Below are positions 1-4,451 of a stretch of 7,053 bases of DNA, in pieces. The translations under genes and the position numbers were made by a program. The first letter of the stretch is position 1. The number at the start of each line of letters is the position of its first letter. The stretch lies in assembly GCA_001794935.1 (NCBI GenBank), contig MGLY01000093.1, positions 1-7,053 on the forward strand. The letters run 5' to 3'. Below the pieces are notes generated by a model. That model did no database searches, had not been told where the DNA came from, and saw only the letters and a program-made list of their open reading frames with translations. This stretch comes from Chlamydiae bacterium RIFCSPHIGHO2_12_FULL_49_9. GTDB lineage: Bacteria; Chlamydiota; Chlamydiia; Chlamydiales; SM23-39.

Positions 1-132
1 AATCGGGACATCTAAATTTAAATACTTACGTATGGAATGAAGAGCTTGCCAGTTGGAAGCATCTATCAGAACTGAGCCATTATTAACCCGATCTTCAAAT
101 AGGTGACACCTGGCTTGCTGCGGCTCTGCCAT
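1..132 (-). CDS. Possible 5' end of an unrecognised gene, running off the left edge
   Basis: On the minus strand an open frame starts at an ATG (132-130) and stays open for 44 codons to the first base of the window. An AAAGGA Shine-Dalgarno-like sequence (minus strand of 138-143) sits 5 nt upstream of the ATG. The peptide begins MAEPQQARCHLFEDRVNNGS and later reads VLIDASNWQALHSIRKYLNL. I do not recognise a family. The first ~18 codons lie inside the left arm of the 80-250 inverted repeat, so the start may have been supplied by that element, or the frame may be fortuitous. A frame this short stays open by chance fairly often. A competing reading is a plus-strand frame from base 3 to a TAA at 84-86, ending NEELASWKHLSELSHY, which could be the C-terminus of a gene convergent with rpsN. 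Only the sequence to the left can decide. Confidence 0.25.
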   Translation of the reverse strand, partial: MAEPQQARCHLFEDRVNNGSVLIDASNWQALHSIRKYLNLDVPI

Positions 133-250
133 ATCAATCCTTTCTCGTCGCCCATAGTTTTACTATGAGCTCCTCGCTCGGATCGCTTCGCTTTGATCTG
201 GCTTTGCCTCGCTGAGCCATCTGTCACCTATTTGAAGATCGGGTTAATAA
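80..250. repeat. 171-bp inverted-repeat (foldback/MITE-like) element
   Basis: A perfect 29-bp inverted repeat bounds this stretch: 80-108 is the exact reverse complement of 222-250. Similarity between the arms continues inward for about 29 more bases with mismatches, giving a stem of almost 60 bp. A smaller hairpin lies near the centre, CATAG-TTTTA-CTATG at 153-167. The arm ends read TTAACCC (83-89) and GGGTTAA (241-247). The size, terminal inverted repeats and lack of a convincing internal gene suggest a small non-autonomous mobile or foldback element just downstream of rpsN. The boundaries are uncertain: either the whole TTATTAA belongs to the repeat, or TTAA is a duplicated target and the element is 87-243. 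Whether copies exist elsewhere in the genome cannot be seen here. Confidence 0.75.
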
Positions 251-274
251 GAGGCTGCCCTTGGGCAGCCTCTT
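249..274 (-). terminator. Hairpin terminator of the rpmJ-rpsN operon
   Basis: A perfect 12-bp stem (249-260 with 263-274) with a 2-nt apparent loop, core GAGGCTGCCC/GGGCAGCCTC, begins about 10 nt after the rpsN stop codon on the minus strand. On that strand the hairpin is followed by CTTATTAACC, a weak and interrupted T-tract. The last bases of this tail are the right end of the 80-250 inverted repeat, so the original tail may have been altered by that element. The position and GC-rich stem make it a likely intrinsic terminator; the poor U-tract lowers certainty. On the plus strand the hairpin is followed by TTCAAAAATTT, so it is not a convincing bidirectional terminator. Confidence 0.65.
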
Positions 275-284
275 CAAAAATTTC

Positions 285-590
285 TTACCAGCTTGCTTTG
301 ACGATGCCGGGAATCAGACCCTGGTTCGCCATTTCTCTGAAGCAGAGGCGGGAGAGTTTAAACTTTCTTAGAAAGCCACGGGAGCGACCGGTGAACTGGC
401 AGCGGTTGCGGAGGCGGGTTGGGGAGGAATTTTTGGGCAGCTTGTTCAAAGCGTCTACAGCATTCAATCTCTCTTCGATCGTTTTACCCATATCGAGGAT
501 GGTCTCTTTGAGCGCTTTGCGCTTATCCCACTTATTTTTTACCATTCTTTCGCGCTTTTTTTGCCTAGCGACAGAAGATTTTTTTGCCAT
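285..590 (-). CDS. rpsN: 30S ribosomal protein S14 (zinc-independent long form)
   Basis: S14 is a small-subunit protein that binds 16S rRNA in the head of the 30S subunit. The 101-residue product has the family length of the long form. It starts MAKKSSVARQKKRERMV and carries the conserved C-terminal block CQFTGRSRG, then RKFKLSRL, REMANQGLIPGI and the terminal KASW. The paired CxxC zinc-binding motifs of the short S14 form are absent; only isolated cysteines are present, so this is the cysteine-poor, zinc-free type. The ATG is preceded by AAGGA 8 nt upstream, and that Shine-Dalgarno overlaps the rpmJ stop codon (TAAGGA). The 11-nt gap indicates cotranscription and probable translational coupling with rpmJ. 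The hairpin at 249-274 lies immediately downstream. No anomalies are seen. Confidence 0.97.
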   Translation of the reverse strand: MAKKSSVARQKKRERMVKNKWDKRKALKETILDMGKTIEERLNAVDALNKLPKNSSPTRLRNRCQFTGRSRGFLRKFKLSRLCFREMANQGLIPGIVKASW

Positions 591-601
591 TACTCAGTTC
601 C

Positions 602-739
602 TTATTTCTTACGTGCAGGGCCTTTTTGGCGCTGCTTGCGGTTAGGGTCTTTTTTATTGACGACGTAGATTCTGCCTCTGCGGCGAACGATCACATCGCC
701 CTTTGAAGGGTCAGCCTTAATAGAAGCTCCAACTTTCAC
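602..739 (-). CDS. rpmJ: 50S ribosomal protein L36 (zinc-independent long form, GTG start)
   Basis: L36 is the smallest large-subunit protein and binds 23S rRNA. Reading the minus strand from a GTG at 739-737 gives 45 residues: MKVGASIKADPSKGD at the N-terminus (GTG read as Met), RRRGRIYVVNKKDPNRKQR in the middle and GPARKK at the end. Length and sequence closely match the chlamydial L36 I remember (45 aa, with the same IKADPSKGD and NKKDPNRKQRQ blocks). The C-C-C-H zinc ligands of the ~38-residue form are missing, so it is the zinc-free type. No in-frame ATG lies nearby; the start is fixed by homology and by GAGAGG 6 nt upstream. It is the first gene of an operon with rpsN (11-nt gap) and is served by the promoter at 766-794. 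Confidence 0.95.
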   Translation of the reverse strand: MKVGASIKADPSKGDVIVRRRGRIYVVNKKDPNRKQRQKGPARKK

Positions 740-745
740 GAAATA

Positions 746-751
746 CCTCTC
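746..751 (-). promoter_or_regulatory. Ribosome binding site deciding the rpmJ GTG start
   Basis: GAGAGG on the minus strand lies 6 nt before the GTG at 739-737, an ideal spacing. It also lies inside a five-codon frame, ATG-AGA-GGT-ATT-TCG-TGA (753-736), whose stop overlaps the rpmJ start as GTGA. The tiny frame has no Shine-Dalgarno of its own and begins only a few bases after the expected transcription start. Confidence 0.75.
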
Positions 752-765
752 ATATAAAGCACAAA

Positions 766-794
766 GTTATAATCGATGGTCCTTTTGTTTTCAA
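766..794 (-). promoter_or_regulatory. Sigma70/sigma66-type promoter of rpmJ-rpsN
   Basis: On the minus strand TTGAAA (794-789) is followed after exactly 17 nt by TATAAC (771-766). Each hexamer matches the bacterial consensus at 5 of 6 positions. Transcription would start near 759-760, leaving a leader of about 20 nt that contains the GAGAGG ribosome binding site. The large palindrome begins about 28 bp upstream of the -35 hexamer, so the promoter core is intact. Confidence 0.8.
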
Positions 795-821
795 GAGGAA
801 GAATTGGTTTTGATGAGAATA

Positions 822-858
822 GACAGTCGGGGACGAGGTTCCCCGTCCCCCGCTGCCC
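822..858 (+). repeat. Left terminal inverted repeat of the compound palindrome
   Basis: The arm opens with GACAGTCGGGGAC and closes with TCCCCCGCTGCCC, both identical in the reverse complement of the right arm (1442-1479). The 11-nt middle differs. The arm is itself a hairpin: GGGGACG at 829-835 pairs with CGTCCCC at 844-850. Confidence 0.85.
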
Positions 859-892
859 ATCGTTGCGACTACCTGGGAGCTTGCCAAATCGA

Positions 893-931
893 GTCCTCGG
901 CGAGGGGGTGTGCAAAGCACTACCCCCATCG
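893..931 (+). repeat. Left copy of a perfect 39-bp inverted repeat
   Basis: This stretch is the exact reverse complement of 1371-1409. It contains the core GGGGGTGTGCAAAGCAC followed by TACCCCC, which is itself a hairpin (GTGC-AAA-GCAC flanked by GGGGG/CCCCC). A perfect match of this length inside arms that have otherwise diverged suggests recent gene conversion between arms or selection on the segment. Confidence 0.9.
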
Positions 932-977
932 CCCGAAACGGGCTTCGCCTGCGGTTCGATTTTGCTTCGTCCTAGTA

Positions 978-1131
978 CCCTCCCACAAAAATTTTCAGGA
1001 ATTTGACCCATCTTTTCCCGCCCAGCCTTGCGCTCGAGCTCAACAACTTGATGCAAGTTGCCGTCGCTCTCCGCGCTTTGCTGGGCAGAAAAATCTGGGC
1101 GCAAATTCTTTTGAAAATTTTTGTGGTCAGG
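978..1131. repeat. Internal palindrome 1 of the compound element
   Basis: The arms 978-1025 and 1081-1131 are inverted copies with scattered mismatches. The perfect block CACAAAAATTTTC (984-996) matches the reverse complement of 1113-1125. The tip is a perfect hairpin, CAACTTG-ATG-CAAGTTG (1044-1060). The centre near 1054 differs from the outer-stem centre (1151), so this is a separate arm of the structure. Confidence 0.75.
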
Positions 1132-1144
1132 CACTAGCGTCGAT

Positions 1145-1316
1145 GGGCTGAAACGCGCGCCCCAATTTCATTGGGGACCCCCTCGCGTTCCAGTACTTGG
1201 GGGAAGCCCCCAATCCTTCGGATCCGCACGGAGTGTGGATGGGGCGGGGAAGGCCTCCTTCCCCAGCTCTGCAATGCGAGGGGGCCCCGATGAAATCGGG
1301 GCTCGCAGTGCAGCCC
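1145..1316. repeat. Internal palindrome 2 of the compound element
   Basis: The arms 1145-1210 and about 1250-1316 are inverted copies with scattered mismatches, centred near 1231. Each arm carries matching small hairpins: CCCCAA-TTTCA-TTGGGG (1160-1176) opposite CCCCGA-TGAAA-TCGGGG (1285-1301), and TTGGGGG-AAG-CCCCCAA (1197-1213) opposite GGGGAAGG-CCT-CCTTCCCC (1246-1264). The tip ATCCGCAC-GGA-GTGTGGAT (1222-1240) is a near-perfect hairpin. Confidence 0.8.
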
Positions 1317-1370
1317 TTAGCCGCTACAGCGAAGAGAAATCGCACCGCAAGGCGAAGGCCACTTTGTGGC

Positions 1371-1409
1371 CGATGGGGGTAGTGCTTTGCACACCCCCTC
1401 GCCGAGGAC
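1371..1409 (-). repeat. Right copy of the perfect 39-bp inverted repeat
   Basis: Exact reverse complement of 893-931. It is followed outward by a 32-nt segment (1410-1441) that barely resembles its left-side counterpart (859-892), so conservation is patchy along the outer stem. Confidence 0.9.
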
Positions 1410-1441
1410 GCGGTTTATCGAGTCTGTAGTTAGGTGCACGG

Positions 1442-1479
1442 GGGCAGCGGGGGACAAGGGCACCTTGTCCCCGACTGTC
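1442..1479 (-). repeat. Right terminal inverted repeat of the compound palindrome
   Basis: Inverted copy of 822-858. It forms its own 10-bp hairpin, GGGGACAAGG (1450-1459) with CCTTGTCCCC (1463-1472), loop GCA. The flanks beyond both ends are similar (GAATA on the left, GAAT in reverse complement on the right), so a clear target-site duplication cannot be called. Confidence 0.85.
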
Positions 1480-1529
1480 ATTCCCCTTACCCCTTTCTCC
1501 TACCTCTTTTTCCCCACCTCTTTATGATC

Positions 1530-1558
1530 TTGAATCTTATGTTCCTCCCAAGTATGTT
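1530..1558 (+). promoter_or_regulatory. Candidate promoter of the rpmH-rnpA-helicase operon
   Basis: TTGAAT (1530-1535), a 17-nt spacer and TATGTT (1553-1558), each matching consensus at 4 of 6 positions. It lies just outside the right end of the large palindrome and would place the transcript start about 20 nt before rpmH. The spacing is ideal but the hexamers are modest; no better pair is visible between 1480 and 1584. Confidence 0.45.
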
Positions 1559-1584
1559 GTTGGTCTTTATTTCATGGAGATTTT

Positions 1585-1719
1585 ATGAAGAGAACCTATC
1601 AGCCGAGCAAGTTGCGAAGAAAAAAGACCATTGGATTTAGAGCGAGAATGAAAACTGCAGGTGGCCGCAAAGTCATCAACCGCAGAAGAAGAGCTGGCAG
1701 AAAAAAACTCGCTGCGTGA
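1585..1719 (+). CDS. rpmH: 50S ribosomal protein L34
   Basis: L34 is a very basic large-subunit protein that binds 23S rRNA. The 44-residue product has the family signature MKRTYQPSKLRRKKTIGFRA at the start, then RMKTAGGRKVINRRRRAGRK, ending LAA. It matches the usual length of 44-46 residues. GGAGA lies 4 nt before the ATG. The stop overlaps the GTG start of rnpA (GTGA, 1716-1719), the classic rpmH-rnpA pairing, and implies translational coupling. The gene is transcribed divergently from rpmJ-rpsN and is separated from it by the large palindromic element. Confidence 0.97.
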   Translation: MKRTYQPSKLRRKKTIGFRARMKTAGGRKVINRRRRAGRKKLAA

Positions 1720-2042
1720 AATTCCCTAAATCAGCCCGCCTTCTGACTCGCCGCGATTTCCAAAAAGTCTCGAAAGAGGGAGGTCGGCGAGTCGGCAAAC
1801 TCCTCTGCGCCGACGTACGAGAAGCAGATGCCCCAAAACTCGGCATCAGCGCATCGACAAGGTACGGCTCTGCTCTCGAGCGGAACCGGTTCAAGCGGCT
1901 CGTCCGCGAGTCGTTCCGCAAGTCGATGAGTTCAATTCCCCCTCTTGAAATCAATATCGTCCCTCGCCAACATGCAAAGGGAGCCAGTCAGGGCGAGATC
2001 TTTGATGAGCTGATGCGCCTTTTGAAAAACCATGCTAAATGA
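1716..2042 (+). CDS. rnpA: Ribonuclease P protein component (GTG start)
   Basis: RnpA is the protein subunit of RNase P; it helps the catalytic RNA bind precursor tRNA and remove the 5' leader. The 108-residue product is normal in length. It has the N-terminal LTRRDFQKV segment (residues 10-18), the strand KLGISAS (41-47) and the RNR signature ERNRFKRLVRESFR (55-68), whose basic residues contact RNA. The start is a GTG overlapping the rpmH stop by 4 nt, without a clear Shine-Dalgarno of its own, so translation probably depends on ribosomes finishing rpmH. The 3' end overlaps the downstream helicase gene by 11 nt. In many bacteria yidD or yidC follows rnpA; here a helicase does. Confidence 0.95.
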   Translation: MKFPKSARLLTRRDFQKVSKEGGRRVGKLLCADVREADAPKLGISASTRYGSALERNRFKRLVRESFRKSMSSIPPLEINIVPRQHAKGASQGEIFDELMRLLKNHAK

Positions 2043-3990
2043 ACATCAAAAAAGAGCCGTTCGAACCGTCAAGGGAAGAGTCCTCGTCCTAGCCGGCGCA
2101 GGCAGCGGAAAAACGGGCGTCATCGTTCATAGAATCGCCCATCTCATCAAAGATCTGGACGCGCCGCCCACCTCTATCCTGGGACTTACGTTTACCAATA
2201 AAGCCGCAGCCGAAATGCGCCACCGCGTGCAGGGGCTTGTGGGAATAGAGAGAGCAAAACAGATCACCCTATCTACATTCCACAGTTTTTGCATGCAGGT
2301 GTTGAGAAAAGAGATCCAGCAGCTCGGCTATACCAGAGATTTTAGTTTATATGACGAAAGAGATGTTGAAAGGCTCATTGGTCAAATCACCAGAGACATT
2401 TTAGGCCATGAGGGAGAGCTCCCCTCAATGGCTCCGACAAAAACAGCTCTTGCCACTTACGCAAACCAGGGCATTTTCGATGCAAAAGGGGAAAAAACGT
2501 GGCACGACGATTTTTCCAAAGATCTCTACTTGAGATTGCATACGACGCTTCGCGCTTACAATGCAGTGAGCTTCGACAGCCTGATCACCTTGACCATCCG
2601 CTTATTTGAAGAGCACCCCAAAGCGCTCGAGCGCTACCAAGATCGGTTTCGCTATTTGATGATCGATGAATACCAAGATACCAATCCGGCTCAATTTCGG
2701 CTCGCTGAACTCTTGGCCGCCAAATATGGAAACCTCTGCGTCGTCGGAGATGACGATCAGTCGATCTACGGATGGAGAGGCGCCGAAGTTGGCCACATTC
2801 TCCATTTCAAAGCAGATGAGACGATCAAGCTCGAGCAAAACTACCGCTCGACTCCCTATATTCTCGACGCTGCAAATGCCGTGATCCGAAACAACAAGTC
2901 GCGCCACGACAAAAGGCTCTGGACGTCAGAAAAAGCGGGAGAGATGATCGAAGTATTCAATGCACCGACGGATGTCGATGAAGCGGCAGCAATCATCGCC
3001 CGCATCCTCAAACTCAAAGAAAAAGAAAATTTGCGCTTTAAAGACATCGCCATTCTCTACCGCTCGAATGCGCTCTCGCGCGCCTTTGAAATGGCGCTCA
3101 TGCAAACCTCTTGGCAAAAAGACGGCAAATGGATCCGAGGCATTCCCTACGAGGTATTCGGCGGTCTCGAGTTTGCGGAAAGAGCTGAAATCAAAGATCT
3201 CCTCGCCTACCTTCGGGTGATTGCAAACCCTCTCGACCAAGAAGCGCTCCTTCGGATCATCAACGTCCCGAGAAGAGGCGTATCAGATCCCTTCCTCGAC
3301 ACGCTCACCCAGCAAAACCGAGCGGAACATGTTCCTCTTTGGAATCTCTTGGAAGAGATCGCATCGGGCAAAAAAGCTTATCCAAATAATCCCAAGGCCG
3401 TCTCTGGAGTCCGCTCGTTTGTCGATCTGATCCATACGGCTAAAGCAAAGTTTAAAAAACCGCCTCTGGCAGACACACTCTCTTGGCTCATTGAAAAGAT
3501 CGATTATAAAAAAGCGATTGAAGAGGAGGTCAAGTCAGAAAAGATGCGCGAGTTCAAATGGGAAAATATCCAAGAGTGCGTCAGCGCGCTGGCTCAATAT
3601 GAAGTCGACTCCGAGGAGCCGAGCGTACAGGATTTTATCGCAACGACAACACTCGCCCGCCAGAGGGTCCACAACCAGACAAAAGAGATGCGCGAAGACA
3701 GAGTGCACCTCATGACGTTTCACAGCGCAAAAGGGCTCGAATTTCCCGCTTGCTTTCTAGCAGGTCTTGAAGATGGGATCCTCCCCCATGAAAAAGGGAT
3801 GGCGGAAACGGGCCTTGAAGAGGAAAGGCGCCTCTTTTACGTCGGCATCACAAGAGCTAGACGCTTTCTCACTTTAAGCATGGCCAGATCGCGCATGAAG
3901 ATGGGAAAACCCTACCCGACAAATCCGTCCCGATTTCTCTTTGAAGTCCCAAAGCACCTCTTCAAAGTGGTGGATCACAAAGTATTCTAA
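2032..3990 (+). CDS. uvrD: SF1A DNA helicase of the UvrD/Rep/PcrA family
   Basis: An ATP-driven 3'-5' DNA translocase/helicase, expected to act in excision repair, replication restart or clearing of proteins from DNA. The 652-residue product carries the complete motif set: Q motif NEHQ (3-6), Walker A GAGSGKT (22-28), motif Ia LTFTNKAAAEM, Ib STFHSF, motif II DEYQDT (212-217), motif III GDDDQSIYGWRG (239-250), motif IV EQNYRS (268-273), motif V TFHSAKGLEF (562-571) and motif VI RRLFYVGITRAR (599-610). The first ATG places the Q motif at the usual distance from the N-terminus. The C-terminus ends about 40 residues after motif VI, shorter than E. coli UvrD (720) or Rep (673), so the partner-binding tail is short or missing. 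Separating UvrD from Rep or PcrA by eye is unsafe; chlamydial members are usually labelled uvrD. It overlaps rnpA by 11 nt and the next gene by 1 nt. Confidence 0.95.
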   Translation: MLNEHQKRAVRTVKGRVLVLAGAGSGKTGVIVHRIAHLIKDLDAPPTSILGLTFTNKAAAEMRHRVQGLVGIERAKQITLSTFHSFCMQVLRKEIQQLGYTRDFSLYDERDVERLIGQITRDILGHEGELPSMAPTKTALATYANQGIFDAKGEKTWHDDFSKDLYLRLHTTLRAYNAVSFDSLITLTIRLFEEHPKALERYQDRFRYLMIDEYQDTNPAQFRLAELLAAKYGNLCVVGDDDQSIYGWRGAEVGHILHFKADETIKLEQNYRSTPYILDAANAVIRNNKSRHDKRLWTSEKAGEMIEVFNAPTDVDEAAAIIARILKLKEKENLRFKDIAILYRSNALSRAFEMALMQTSWQKDGKWIRGIPYEVFGGLEFAERAEIKDLLAYLRVIANPLDQEALLRIINVPRRGVSDPFLDTLTQQNRAEHVPLWNLLEEIASGKKAYPNNPKAVSGVRSFVDLIHTAKAKFKKPPLADTLSWLIEKIDYKKAIEEEVKSEKMREFKWENIQECVSALAQYEVDSEEPSVQDFIATTTLARQRVHNQTKEMREDRVHLMTFHSAKGLEFPACFLAGLEDGILPHEKGMAETGLEEERRLFYVGITRARRFLTLSMARSRMKMGKPYPTNPSRFLFEVPKHLFKVVDHKVF

Positions 3991-4427
3991 TGTTCCCCAC
4001 AATCATCCTTCGCCACAGAAGAGAAAATCTAAAAAAGTGCTCTCTCACAGGACTTGAAACCCATCCGGCTCTTCATTTTCTCACTTATCCAACATCCGCC
4101 CTTCCCGATCTATCCAATTACATCGTCTTAAAAGTGGGCGCGCCGCCGCTCACTCTCGAAGACGCCCCAAAAGGGCTTTTTCTCATCGATGCGACGTGGC
4201 GTCTCGCTGCAATCATGGGAAAAGTAGTGCCCGAAATGGAGGCGAGAAGCCTGCCCCCCGGTTTCAAAACAGCCTATCCGAGAAGAAATACCGACTGCCC
4301 CGATCCCGGAGCAGGGCTTTCCTCGATTGAAGCTCTCTACATCGCGCATCGCCTGCTCAATAAGCCACATGAAGATCTCTTGGATCGCTACCATTGGAAA
4401 GAGGATTTTTTTCGGTTGAACAATTAA
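3990..4427 (+). CDS. DTW/Tsr3-like (TDD superfamily) putative RNA aminocarboxypropyltransferase
   Basis: A 145-residue protein starting at an ATG that shares one base with the helicase stop (TAATG). Visible motifs are RHRRENLKKCSLTGLE (8-23), resembling the HPRE...T region of DTW-domain proteins; LIDATW (65-70), which fits the D-x-T-W signature; a SLPP segment (87-90); and LSSIEAL (110-116), matching the conserved [LS]-S/T-x-EA helix shared by DTW and Tsr3 families. Known members transfer the 3-amino-3-carboxypropyl group of S-adenosylmethionine to tRNA uridine (TapT/DTW) or 18S rRNA (Tsr3). The N-terminal zinc-type cysteine cluster common in DTW proteins is absent and the protein is short. 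The family call is from motif memory; substrate and activity are inference. Sitting behind rpmH and rnpA, an RNA-modifying role is plausible. Confidence 0.6.
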   Translation: MFPTIILRHRRENLKKCSLTGLETHPALHFLTYPTSALPDLSNYIVLKVGAPPLTLEDAPKGLFLIDATWRLAAIMGKVVPEMEARSLPPGFKTAYPRRNTDCPDPGAGLSSIEALYIAHRLLNKPHEDLLDRYHWKEDFFRLNN

Positions 4428-4451
4428 AAATTGCCTGTATAAGAGGGAGAT

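Larger units (their letters stand above)
822..1479. repeat. 658-bp compound palindromic element (three-way 'Y' foldback)
   Basis: This fills most of the rpmJ-rpmH intergenic space. Its ends are a 37/38-bp imperfect inverted repeat (822-858 and 1442-1479). Further in lies a perfect 39-bp inverted repeat (893-931 and 1371-1409). Imperfect pairing continues to about 970 and 1325. All these pairs share one centre near 1151, so they form one outer stem of roughly 150 bp. Inside it are two separate long palindromes, about 978-1131 and 1145-1316, giving a three-way junction. Many short GC-rich hairpins stud both strands. Frames crossing it (for example minus 736-1134 and plus 804-1151) look like by-products of the repeats, with no start signals or recognisable domains. 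It lies exactly between two divergent promoters. It could be a nested foldback transposable element, a cluster of REP/BIME-like units, or a structured RNA locus; no promoter reading into it is evident. Confidence 0.85.

Noticed and set aside
193..645. 150-codon plus-strand frame opposite rpsN and rpmJ
   Set aside because: Antisense shadow of two certain ribosomal protein genes; no start signal.
736..1134. 132-codon minus-strand frame through the compound palindrome
   Set aside because: It runs through the repeat arms, has similar peptide fragments (HKNFQ, ENFCG) on both strands because of the palindrome, lacks a Shine-Dalgarno and overlaps the rpmJ promoter and leader. Database entries of this sort would most likely be repeat-derived.
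804..1429. Plus-strand frames (804-1151, 1121-1429 and others) in the intergenic element
   Set aside because: They arise from inverted-repeat sequence, have no ribosome binding sites and show low-complexity Arg/Pro/Ser-rich translations.
822..1479. CRISPR array or tandem repeat
   Set aside because: The repeats are inverted and nested, not regularly spaced direct repeats with unique spacers.
1585..1719. oriC next to rpmH
   Set aside because: rpmH often neighbours dnaA and the origin, but no DnaA-box cluster (TTATCCACA-like) or dnaA gene is visible here.
4416..4443. TTGAAC-16-TATAAG as a promoter for the glycosyltransferase gene
   Set aside because: Transcription would begin at about 4450, removing the strong Shine-Dalgarno that precedes the ATG at 4452. 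Read-through from the upstream operon is more consistent.
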